Below are positions 1-5,533 of a stretch of DNA of 5,533 nt, one piece after another; position 1 is the first letter of the stretch, and each line of letters opens with the position of its first letter. The translations under genes and the position numbers were made by a program. Source of the DNA: Bacillota bacterium (GTDB lineage: Bacteria; Bacillota; Clostridia; Christensenellales; CAG-138); contig JAEWMV010000221.1 of assembly GCA_023393045.1 (NCBI GenBank), forward strand, positions 1 through 5,533, given 5' to 3'. The notes under the pieces were generated by a model. That model ran no database searches and was not told the origin of the DNA. It saw only the letters and a list, made by a program, of their open reading frames with translations.

Positions 1-325
1 TTCTTGGCGGTGTTGGATGCTCGGGCGTTTCGTCGGAATATTCTACGGAAACATCCACGTCCGCCTCCTTGGCGAGCAGCATGGAGTAGCGAAGGCGCGG
101 GTCGTCCGGCTCGAGGCCCAGTATGCCCGCGACGATGGCCTTGTCCGTACCGTGGCCGCGCCCCGTGGTCGCAAACGAACCGTAGAGCGTGATGCGCGCC
201 TTTTTTACGTCGCCCCCCGCGATGCGGTTGGCCATTTTGCCAAGCTTCGCAGCACCCGCTGTGTGCGAGCTCGAAGGGCCCACCATGCGCGGGCCGATGA
301 TGTCAAAAACACTGAAATCCTGCAT
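1..325 (-). CDS. sdaAB: L-serine dehydratase (Fe-S type), beta subunit, N-terminal part
   Basis: Cytoplasmic enzyme subunit that, with an alpha subunit carrying most of the iron-sulfur site, deaminates L-serine to pyruvate and ammonia. The visible 108 residues begin MQDFSVFDIIGPRMVGP and contain the family's signature GPSSSHTAGAA (from about residue 16) and the GHGTDKAIVAGILG segment (57-70), both typical of the beta subunit or N-terminal domain. Family beta subunits are about 220 residues, so roughly half is present; the gene runs off the left edge and no stop is seen. The ATG at 325 is the natural start: it directly precedes the family N terminus, and a GAGG lies 11 nt upstream inside the end of the preceding gene. 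It starts 6 nt after the pseudouridine synthase stop, so it is probably co-transcribed from the dapF promoter. The alpha subunit gene would be expected just beyond the left edge (inference). Identification is firm; whether it is a separate subunit or part of a fused enzyme cannot be seen. Confidence 0.93.
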   Translation of the reverse strand, partial: MQDFSVFDIIGPRMVGPSSSHTAGAAKLGKMANRIAGGDVKKARITLYGSFATTGRGHGTDKAIVAGILGLEPDDPRLRYSMLLAKEADVDVSVEYSDETPEHPTPPR

Positions 326-331
326 CTATTT

Positions 332-1648
332 TTAATCCTCTACAGAAATTGTCTTGCCGTTTAAGCGGGTGAGGAAACTGCCTTGCGGGAAGGCGAGCGC
401 CAGGCGCACCGCGCGAAGAGAAAGTCCTTTTACGGAAAGCTGCCTGTCACATTCCCTGTCCCCGTAGCGGTCGTCACCCAAGAGGGGAAGGCCGGCGTGC
501 GCGAGGTGCGCGCGTATCTGGTGCGTGCGTCCCGTCACGAGTTCCACCTCAAGCAGCGCCGTCTTTTCGCGCCGTTCTAGTATTCGGTAGCGCGTGACGA
601 TTTCCTTCGCGCCCGCGCGCTTTTCGTCATAGATGCGCACGGTTGCGCCCTCCGGGTCTTTCACAAGCCACGCGCGCAGTTCTGCTTCGTCCCGTTTCGG
701 GCTGCCGTGCACCTCGCAGCGATAGTATTTGCCTATCGCGCGCAGCTTTATCGCCTCCTCCAGCGCGTCCGCCGCGCGGGGGTTTCTGGCGAAGAGCACC
801 AGCCCTTCCGTGGCGACGTCGAGCCTGTGCACGGGGTAAATCTCCTCGCCTAGCGCGCTCTTAAGCCGCGCCTCGAGGGAGTCGCCCCCGTCCTCGGTCG
901 CCACGCTCATGCCTGCGTCCTTGTCAACGGCGAGCACGTCCGCATCGATGTAGGCAAGCCGCACGCCCGCCGCGAGCGCGGCGAGTTCTTCCGAAAACGG
1001 CTCCCACGCGGGGCCGTTTGGCCTTGAAAAAAAGCGCAGCGGCTCCTTTTTTACGGGATGCTCGAAGCTGAGCATATACGCCCAGAGCGCGAGCTGCTGC
1101 CCCGGTTTGGCCGCGGGATTATAGCGCTGGTCGCCCCATATGGGATATCCCGCGCTTGCGAGCTGGCAGCGTATCTGGTGGTGGCGGCCGGTAAAAAGCG
1201 CCACGTCAACTAGGGTTTTATCCTCCAGCGCCGTCAACCGGCGGTATTCGAGCGCCGCGGCCTTCGCACCTGACTCATTCGCGCCCGCCATGCGGGAGGT
1301 GCCGGTCGTTTCGTCCTTGATAAGATAGCCCGAAAGCCTCGCGCGCGCTTTGGGCGCGCCTTCTACGAGCGCGGCGTAGCGCTTCTTCGCCGTGCGCGAG
1401 GCGAACTGCTCCGTCAGCCTTGCCGCCGCCTTCGATGTGCGGGCAAACACCATGATACCGCCCACGGGGCGGTCGAGCCTATGGACGAGGCCGAGGTAGA
1501 CCTCGCCCGGCTTCTCATATTTTTCTTTGATATATGCTTTGCATTGGGAAAGCAGGTCCGCGTCCCCGGAGGAATCCGCCTGCGCGGGGACGTTGACGGG
1601 CTTTTCCACCACGAGCAGGTGGTTATCCTCATAGAGGATGGCTAGCAC
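332..1648 (-). CDS. Tandem two-domain RluA-family pseudouridine synthase
   Basis: Enzyme of the RluA family, which isomerises specific uridines in rRNA or tRNA to pseudouridine. The 438-residue protein holds two complete catalytic domains in a row. Domain 1 (about 1-225) has LYEDNHLLVVEKP (5-17), VHRLDRPVGG with catalytic Asp59, the K-R-Y segment ending at Tyr91, and TGRHHQIR (153-160). Domain 2 (about 228-438) has VLAVDKDAGM (238-247), VHRLDVATEG with catalytic Asp277, KYY (307-309), TGRTHQIR (372-379) and GDDRYG (391-396). The Asp-to-TGR spacing is 94 and 95 residues, so both domains look intact. No S4 RNA-binding domain is visible. Single family members are usually about 220-330 residues. 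The start chosen is GTG at 1648, because homology begins there, a GAGGGG lies 5 nt upstream, and the open frame further upstream is only dapF read out of frame. It overlaps the end of dapF by 7 nt, suggesting translational coupling. The RNA targets cannot be assigned from sequence. Confidence 0.92.
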   Translation of the reverse strand: MLAILYEDNHLLVVEKPVNVPAQADSSGDADLLSQCKAYIKEKYEKPGEVYLGLVHRLDRPVGGIMVFARTSKAAARLTEQFASRTAKKRYAALVEGAPKARARLSGYLIKDETTGTSRMAGANESGAKAAALEYRRLTALEDKTLVDVALFTGRHHQIRCQLASAGYPIWGDQRYNPAAKPGQQLALWAYMLSFEHPVKKEPLRFFSRPNGPAWEPFSEELAALAAGVRLAYIDADVLAVDKDAGMSVATEDGGDSLEARLKSALGEEIYPVHRLDVATEGLVLFARNPRAADALEEAIKLRAIGKYYRCEVHGSPKRDEAELRAWLVKDPEGATVRIYDEKRAGAKEIVTRYRILERREKTALLEVELVTGRTHQIRAHLAHAGLPLLGDDRYGDRECDRQLSVKGLSLRAVRLALAFPQGSFLTRLNGKTISVED

Positions 1649-2472
1649 GTTTCCCCCTCGAAGGAGAATTCCGCAGGGCCTGTCATAAACACGCTGTTGT
1701 CGTCGTCCCAGAGTATGTCGAGCGCGCCCAAGGCGAGGTGCACCGTCACATGCCGCCCCGTAAAGCCTGCGATGGCGCTGCACACCGCGGCGGAGGAGGA
1801 GCCCGTGCCGCAGGCAAGCGTCGCGCCGCAGCCGCGCTCCCACGTGCGCACCTCGATGTTCTGGCTGTCTATCACATGCGTGAAGTTGACGTTTGTTCCG
1901 CGCGGGAAGATGGGCATGTGCTCGATTTCATATCCCATATGGCAGAGCGCCTCCTCGTCGGGCAGTTCGTCCATGAACACCACAGAGTGGGGCACGCCCA
2001 AGAGTATTGTGGAAAAAGTAAGCACGCGCCCCTGGGCGGTGAGCTTCTCCAGTACGCATTCGCCCTCGCCGAGCATCGGGATGAGGGGCTTTTTGCGCTC
2101 GGGCTTGCCGAGGTTGACCCTGGCCTTTACGGCCGCGCCGCCCTCTACGGTGAGCTCGATGAGCTGCGGGCCCGCGAGTGTTTCCACGCTGAAGCGCTCC
2201 TTTTTGACGATGCCCTTGTCGTGGACGTATTTGGCAAAGCAGCGCACGCCGTTGCCGCACATTTCGGCCTCGCTGCCGTCGCTGTTAAAAAGCTGCATGC
2301 GCGTGTCGCACGCTGCGCTTTCGCGCACAAAAACGAGCCCGTCCGCGCCCACGCCCGTGCGCCTGTGGCAGAGCCTGCGCGCGAGCGCGGGAAGGTCTTC
2401 TTGAAACGCGCCGGAGCGTCCGTCCGTGATGATGAAATCGTTGCCCAGCCCGTGTGCCTTCGTAAAACGCAT
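1642..2472 (-). CDS. dapF: Diaminopimelate epimerase
   Basis: Cofactor-independent cytoplasmic epimerase that converts LL-diaminopimelate to the meso form, the precursor of lysine and of the peptidoglycan cross-linking residue. The 276-residue length matches the family (about 270-280). Seen motifs are HGLGNDF (7-13), NSDGSEAEMCGNGVRC (63-78) with first catalytic Cys72, FPRGTNVNF (189-197), and ERG..ATLACGTGS (212-225) with second catalytic Cys221 and the conserved Glu212-Arg213 pair. The tail carries the expected MTGPAEFSFEGE (263-274). The common ERGxGET appears here as ERGCGAT, a change at a position that seems tolerant. ATG at 2472 is preferred over an ATG 20 codons upstream: it has GGAGG 5 nt ahead, matches the family N terminus, and the upstream extension would read through the likely promoter. 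It is the first gene of the leftward operon and its last codons overlap the GTG start of the pseudouridine synthase. Confidence 0.97.
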   Translation of the reverse strand: MRFTKAHGLGNDFIITDGRSGAFQEDLPALARRLCHRRTGVGADGLVFVRESAACDTRMQLFNSDGSEAEMCGNGVRCFAKYVHDKGIVKKERFSVETLAGPQLIELTVEGGAAVKARVNLGKPERKKPLIPMLGEGECVLEKLTAQGRVLTFSTILLGVPHSVVFMDELPDEEALCHMGYEIEHMPIFPRGTNVNFTHVIDSQNIEVRTWERGCGATLACGTGSSSAAVCSAIAGFTGRHVTVHLALGALDILWDDDNSVFMTGPAEFSFEGETC

Positions 2473-2477
2473 AAATG

Positions 2478-2482
2478 CCTCC
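2478..2482 (-). promoter_or_regulatory. Ribosome binding site of dapF
   Basis: GGAGG on the minus strand, 5 nt before the ATG at 2472. It decides the dapF start in favour of the 276-residue form over the longer open frame. Confidence 0.85.
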
Positions 2483-2505
2483 AAAGTACAATATTCGTCA
2501 TGGTC

Positions 2506-2558
2506 GTACAGGAGCATTATACCATGCGTCACAGTATTTTTACACGCTCAACCTGTAC
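2506..2558. repeat. Inverted repeat flanking the dapF promoter
   Basis: GTACAGG at 2506-2512 and its exact complement CCTGTAC at 2552-2558 bracket the extended -10 promoter, with 39 bp between arms. A second, shorter pair, CATGGT (2499-2504) and ACCATG (2521-2526), overlaps the -10 itself. They could be halves of an operator for a dimeric regulator, but seven- and six-base arms can arise by chance. Confidence 0.3.
2516..2544 (-). promoter_or_regulatory. Extended -10 promoter for the dapF operon
   Basis: On the minus strand, a perfect TATAAT (plus 2516-2521) is preceded by TGG (2522-2524), giving the extended -10 form TGnTATAAT of the main vegetative sigma factor. At 17 bp spacing the -35 is a poor TGTAAA (2539-2544), which extended -10 promoters tolerate. 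Transcription would start near 2509, leaving a leader of about 37 nt that contains the GGAGG of dapF. The motif match is seen directly; promoter activity is inferred. Confidence 0.7.
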
Positions 2559-2570
2559 AAGCGGGAGGAT

Positions 2571-2599
2571 TTGGATTATCATTAACATTAAACTAATAT
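2571..2599 (+). promoter_or_regulatory. Possible promoter for the lipid kinase operon
   Basis: TTGGAT (2571-2576), a 17-bp spacer, and TAATAT (2594-2599) give a modest match to a vegetative promoter, lying in the most AT-rich part of the window (11 G or C in the 43 bases 2581-2623, counted by hand). Start of transcription near 2606 would leave a leader of under 20 nt. Some promoter must lie between 2473 and 2623, as the genes diverge there, but this exact site is weak. Confidence 0.4.
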
Positions 2600-2623
2600 T
2601 TCTGGAAGTATGCACACTGATTT

Positions 2624-3514
2624 ATGGAGCGTTTTTACTTTATTGTGAACCCCGTTTCCGGTTCCGGCCGGGCCATGGCCGAGTTTGAAACGGTGAAACC
2701 CCTGATCGACGCCCGGGACACACCCTATGAGGTCGTCTACACGCAGCGCCCCGGCCACGCGGCGGAACTTGCCGCCGACGCCGCCGGGAGCTTTACGCGC
2801 ATCGTCGCCGTGGGGGGCGACGGCACCGTCAAGGAGGTGGCCTCCGCGCTCGCCTATAAGGACGTTGCCCTCGGCGTGCTGCCCTTTGGCACGGGCAACG
2901 ATCTGGCGCGCACGGTGGGCTTCCCCTCGGATCCCGCAAAGGCCGTGGAAACGCTTTTTTCCGGCCGCGTCGTGAAAATGGACGCGGCGCAGGCCAACGG
3001 CCGTTTCTTTGCAAATGTGGCGGGCATCGGCTTTGACGTGGACGTGCTCATCAACACCCTGAAGTACAAGCACAGGTATCCGCGCGGCATGACGCCTTAC
3101 CTGTTGGGTATACTCGATACGCTGCGCCATCTTCGCACGCTGCACATGGTCATCGAGCATGACGGGGAAAGGATAGAGTGCGAGGGCATCATCCTCTCCG
3201 TAGGCAACGGGCAGTACATCGGCGGCGGCATGCGCGCCGTGCCCATGGCGGACCCGTTTGACGGATACCTCGACTGCATGTACGTGGATAGGGTGAGCGT
3301 GCCCAAGTTCCTCACCCTCCTGCCGGGCTTCCTCAAGGGGAAGCACATCAGCCAGCCCATCGTCCACCATTTCCGCACGAAGGAGCTTCATGTGACGTGC
3401 AAGGAGGAAACGCAAATCAATTACGACGGCGACGTGGACTCGAACACCCCCGTCGCGTTCAAAATCCTGCCGGGCGCGCTCAACGTGCTGCTCCCCGCCG
3501 AGGAGGAGGCATGA
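2624..3514 (+). CDS. DagK/DgkB-like lipid kinase, first of a tandem pair
   Basis: Soluble, membrane-associating kinase of the diacylglycerol/YegS lipid kinase family, which transfers the ATP gamma-phosphate to a lipid hydroxyl; in Firmicutes the typical reaction is diacylglycerol to phosphatidic acid. The 296 residues match the family length. Visible motifs: FIVNPVSGSG (6-15), VGGDGT (63-68) of the nucleotide site, LPFGTGND (86-93), NVAGIGFD (131-138) and DGYLD (213-217). Near the C terminus, where homologues have DGE with the proposed general-base glutamate, this protein has DGD (268-270). ATG at 2624 is the first possible start, since an in-frame TGA sits at 2618-2620. The ribosome site is weak: GGAAG at 2604-2608 is 15 nt away. 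It ends in three Glu codons that also form the ribosome site of the next gene, and overlaps it by ATGA. Family is certain; lipid substrate is not. Confidence 0.92.
   Translation: MERFYFIVNPVSGSGRAMAEFETVKPLIDARDTPYEVVYTQRPGHAAELAADAAGSFTRIVAVGGDGTVKEVASALAYKDVALGVLPFGTGNDLARTVGFPSDPAKAVETLFSGRVVKMDAAQANGRFFANVAGIGFDVDVLINTLKYKHRYPRGMTPYLLGILDTLRHLRTLHMVIEHDGERIECEGIILSVGNGQYIGGGMRAVPMADPFDGYLDCMYVDRVSVPKFLTLLPGFLKGKHISQPIVHHFRTKELHVTCKEETQINYDGDVDSNTPVAFKILPGALNVLLPAEEEA
2879..2901 (+). repeat. 23-bp direct repeat, copy 1 (in first lipid kinase)
   Basis: These 23 bases are identical to 3772-3794 and encode the LPFGTGND motif of the lipid kinase family. The identity reflects homology of the two genes plus shared codon choice; it is not a mobile or regulatory repeat as far as can be seen. 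Confidence 0.85.
3501..3509 (+). promoter_or_regulatory. Ribosome binding site of the second lipid kinase
   Basis: AGGAGGAGG ends one base before the ATG at 3511; its first GGAGG core (3502-3506) lies 4 nt from the start. The site is embedded in the Glu-Glu-Glu end of the first kinase and fixes the second kinase start at 3511, so an open frame running further upstream is not used. Confidence 0.8.
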
Positions 3515-4398
3515 ACAGGCTTTACTTCATCGTGAACCCCATCTCCGGCTCCGGTCAGGGGAAGGCGCGCTTCGCGGACGCGTGCGTCGTGCTTGACGCG
3601 CGCGGCGCGGACTACGGCTTTGCCTTTACCGAATACGCGGGGCACGCGGTGGAGCTTACGAAGAAGGCGCTGGAGGACGGGGAGAAGCACATCGTCTCCG
3701 TGGGCGGGGACGGAACGCTTCGTGAGGTGGCAAGCGTCGTGGCGGAAGCGCCGGGGGCGACGCTTGGCATACTGCCCTTTGGCACGGGCAACGACTTTGC
3801 CCGCGGCGTGGGTCTGCCGGAGGATACGGATAAGCTCGTTTCCATTTTGCTTGCAGGCAAAACGCGCGCCATAGACGCGGGGGACGCAGGCGGCGCGTTC
3901 TTTATGAATGTGGCGGGCTTCGGCTTCGACGTGGACGTGGTGCGCCACACGGAAAAATACAAGAAAAAACTCAACGGCATGCTGCCCTATCTTCTGGGAA
4001 TCCTTAAAGCCCTGCTGCATCTCTCGCGGACGCAGCTTCATATCGAGACGGACACGGGGGAAACCTACGACGTCACGGCCACTCTCTTCACCGTCTGCAA
4101 CGGCAGCCGCTTCGCGGGCGGCATACGCATCGCCCCCCTCGCCGACCCGGCGGACGGCCTGTTGGACGTGTGCGTGCTAAAAAGGGTCAACAAGGCGCTG
4201 TTCCTCTACCTGCTGCCCATCTGCATCAAGGGGAACCACCTGAAACATAAAAAGCACTTTCTCTACTTCAAAGCGAGGAGCGTGCGGGCGCAGTGCGAAA
4301 CCCCCGCGCCCCTTGAGCTTGACGGGGAGCTCATAGGCGCCGCTCCCGCGCGCTTCACGGCGCGGCCAGGCGCGATTACGCTTTTTACGGGGGATTGA
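3511..4398 (+). CDS. DagK/DgkB-like lipid kinase, second of a tandem pair
   Basis: Homologue of the preceding gene: the two align along their full length with only small gaps and share all main blocks. The 295 residues carry FIVNPISGSG (6-15), VGGDGT (64-69), LPFGTGNDF (88-96), NVAGFGFDVD (133-142), DGLLD (215-219) and the canonical DGE (271-273), whose glutamate is the proposed general base in DgkB-type enzymes. All expected active-site motifs are therefore present, and phosphorylation of diacylglycerol or a related lipid at the cytoplasmic membrane face is likely. It starts at ATG 3511 in an ATGA overlap with the first kinase behind a strong ribosome site, so it may be translated better than the first gene. 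Its TGA overlaps the next ATG (TGATG). Tandem duplication followed by divergence is the simplest origin. Whether the two proteins pair or use different lipids cannot be told. Confidence 0.94.
   Translation: MNRLYFIVNPISGSGQGKARFADACVVLDARGADYGFAFTEYAGHAVELTKKALEDGEKHIVSVGGDGTLREVASVVAEAPGATLGILPFGTGNDFARGVGLPEDTDKLVSILLAGKTRAIDAGDAGGAFFMNVAGFGFDVDVVRHTEKYKKKLNGMLPYLLGILKALLHLSRTQLHIETDTGETYDVTATLFTVCNGSRFAGGIRIAPLADPADGLLDVCVLKRVNKALFLYLLPICIKGNHLKHKKHFLYFKARSVRAQCETPAPLELDGELIGAAPARFTARPGAITLFTGD
3772..3794 (+). repeat. 23-bp direct repeat, copy 2 (in second lipid kinase)
   Basis: Second copy of the identical stretch at 2879-2901, 893 bp downstream, in the same reading frame relative to the conserved motif. 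Recombination between copies would leave a single in-frame hybrid kinase gene. Confidence 0.85.
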
Positions 4399-5533
4399 TG
4401 GCAAGGCGAAGGTTCAAGTCCAAAAACAGGGCGCTGACCTTCCGGCGCGTCGGGCTCATTGCGCTGATTCTGGCGCTGCTCGTCGGCGTGGGGCTGGGCA
4501 TCGCCTCGCTCGCGCGCGAAAAGGACTCTTTCGGCACGCTCGCGGACCTGCCTTTTTCCTCGGAGGCATCCTATGTGTTCACGGGCAAGGGCTTTTACTA
4601 CATCGACGGGGATGACCTCGTCTATCACGACCTCGAAGACCCCGAGGCGGGCGCAAAGAACATGAAGCTTGGCACCGCGGACGTGACCATGTGCGCCTCC
4701 TCCTCGCTCGCCGCGCTCTATTCCGGTTCCAGCCTGCAGATACTCGGCCTGGCCGACGTCATCGACGCGGGGGGCACGGTGCTGGGCATACGCTGCGGCG
4801 CTTCGCACGCGGCCGTCATGCGGCAGGATTCCGCGGGAGGGGCGGCTGTGATCGTGTACGACGCATCCGGCACGCTCGTGGACGTCATCGAGCAGGGCGC
4901 GTCGCTGCTGGTGGATTGCGGCATACGGGAGACCGCCGACGGGGACGTGCTCTGGACGCTGATGCTCGATTCCTCGGGCAGCGTGCCCGTTTCCACCATC
5001 ACGACCTACACGTATAAAGTGGATGGCGCGGGCGTCGCGCGCGCCTCGATGAGCGGCGTGATGAGCGTGCAAGGGCAGCTTGTGGACAAGCTGGTGTTCA
5101 GCGCGAAGAGCATCTTCATCGCGGGCACGAGCCATTTGATCCGCTGCGATGCGGGCGTTTCTGGCGAGGCGTACCGCCTTTTGACCTACGGCTACCGCCT
5201 TGCGGATTATTCCACGGGCGGCGCCGTTCCGCTTTTTGTCTACGTCCAGCGGGAGGCGGAAAGCGTTTCCCGCGTCAAGCTCTACAGTGCGGCGGAGAGC
5301 GGCGTTCCCGAGGCGACCGCGCGCGAACTGAGCCTGCCCGAGGGTACGCTGGGCTTTGCCGCGGCGGGCGGGAAATTCTATGCCTTTACCGAAAGCGAAA
5401 TGGTCGCCTACGACGCAAAGGGCGCGCTGCTCGCGCGCTACGAGCTGGGCTTTACCCTCACCGGCGTCAAAAAGCTTGACGAAAAGCGCATTCTGGCCCA
5501 AACCGCGGGCCAGGCGAGGCTTATCACCCTGAA
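4398..5533 (+). CDS. Membrane-anchored beta-propeller-like protein of unknown function (partial)
   Basis: Not identified with certainty. The visible 378 residues run off the right edge with no stop. A strongly basic N terminus (MARRRFKSKNRALTFRR) is followed by one hydrophobic helix at about 18-38, predicting a cytoplasmic tail and an external remainder. The rest is beta-rich, with recurring units of the form Y-x-(I/V)-x-x-x-D/S-x-L-x-x-Y-D: GFYYIDGDDLVYHDLE (65-80), VIVYDASGTLVDVI (151-164), and FYAFTESEMVAYDAKGALL (327-345). This spacing looks like propeller blades, and the architecture recalls the uncharacterised clostridial DUF5711-type proteins (recollection, not a search result). No catalytic motif, signal-peptidase site or lipobox is visible. 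ATG at 4398 overlaps the kinase stop as TGATG, with GGGGGA 3 nt ahead, and is the only Met before residue 89. Coupling to the lipid kinases hints at an envelope or lipid-related role. A longer opposite-strand open frame here is a GC-driven shadow. Confidence 0.82.
   Translation, partial: MARRRFKSKNRALTFRRVGLIALILALLVGVGLGIASLAREKDSFGTLADLPFSSEASYVFTGKGFYYIDGDDLVYHDLEDPEAGAKNMKLGTADVTMCASSSLAALYSGSSLQILGLADVIDAGGTVLGIRCGASHAAVMRQDSAGGAAVIVYDASGTLVDVIEQGASLLVDCGIRETADGDVLWTLMLDSSGSVPVSTITTYTYKVDGAGVARASMSGVMSVQGQLVDKLVFSAKSIFIAGTSHLIRCDAGVSGEAYRLLTYGYRLADYSTGGAVPLFVYVQREAESVSRVKLYSAAESGVPEATARELSLPEGTLGFAAAGGKFYAFTESEMVAYDAKGALLARYELGFTLTGVKKLDEKRILAQTAGQARLITL

Noticed and set aside
1649..1843. 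N-terminal extension of the pseudouridine synthase to an ATG at 1843
   Set aside because: These 65 codons are dapF read in another frame, Arg-rich and lacking homology. The GTG at 1648 has a good ribosome site and matches where family similarity begins.
2473..2532. Twenty-codon N-terminal extension of DapF
   Set aside because: It would run through the TATAAT promoter element, and the ATG at 2472 has an ideally placed GGAGG and the family N terminus.
2473..2623. Riboswitch (for example a lysine riboswitch ahead of dapF)
   Set aside because: The predicted dapF leader is only about 37 nt, far too short for a lysine riboswitch, and no terminator hairpin with a U-run is present.
2610..2648. Twelve-codon leader open frame starting at ATG 2610 ahead of the first lipid kinase
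   Set aside because: GGAAG sits only one base before this ATG, too close to serve it, and the peptide has no regulatory features such as codon runs or an attenuator hairpin.
1738..2688. Plus-strand open frame (316 codons) opposite dapF
   Set aside because: dapF is unmistakable on the other strand. The antisense frame runs through the divergent promoter region and into the lipid kinase start, and has shadow-like composition.
2588..3415. Minus-strand open frame (275 codons) opposite the first lipid kinase
   Set aside because: The plus-strand frame carries clear lipid kinase motifs; the antisense product is His- and Arg-rich without family features.
4263..5501. Long minus-strand open frame (412 codons) opposite the membrane-anchored gene
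   Set aside because: Its translation is rich in Arg, His, Ala and Gly with no recognisable motif, as expected of antisense frames in GC-rich DNA. The plus-strand frame has a coupled start, a basic N terminus with a membrane helix, and ordinary protein composition.

Overview
The window looks like chromosomal DNA from a GC-rich anaerobic member of the Firmicutes, most likely class Clostridia. The grounds are a two-subunit-type iron-sulfur L-serine dehydratase beta subunit, two DagK/DgkB-type lipid kinases, strong GGAGG-type ribosome binding sites, and tightly packed genes. This placement is an inference from gene content; nothing in the window identifies a genus. No RNA gene, CRISPR array, insertion sequence, integrase, attachment site or intrinsic terminator was seen. 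Both window ends lie inside coding sequence.

Layout. Two gene blocks diverge from one AT-rich intergenic region of 151 bp (2473-2623). Leftward (minus strand) the order is dapF (2472-1642), a 438-residue protein with two consecutive RluA-type pseudouridine synthase domains (1648-332), then the start of sdaAB (325 to beyond base 1). dapF and the synthase gene overlap by 7 nt, and sdaAB starts 6 nt after the synthase stop, so this is almost certainly one transcript. A good extended -10 promoter (TGGTATAAT on the minus strand) lies in front of dapF. Rightward (plus strand) the order is two homologous lipid kinases (2624-3514 and 3511-4398) and a membrane-anchored protein (4398 to beyond 5533). 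The junctions are ATGA and TGATG stop/start overlaps, again implying one translationally coupled operon.

How the genes fit together. The left block joins meso-diaminopimelate supply (lysine and peptidoglycan), RNA modification and serine deamination, a mix that reads as a housekeeping transcript rather than one pathway. The right block is more cohesive: two cytoplasmic lipid kinases that should act at the inner face of the membrane, followed by a protein with one N-terminal membrane helix and a large, probably external, beta-rich domain. Together they suggest a lipid or envelope function, but the third gene's role is unknown.

The points most worth a second look are the tandem pseudouridine synthase with both catalytic aspartates kept and no visible S4 domain, the paired lipid kinases in which the first has DGD where the second has the usual DGE, and the unknown membrane-anchored protein coupled to them. 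I see no clear sign of a wholly new defence, mobile or regulatory system.
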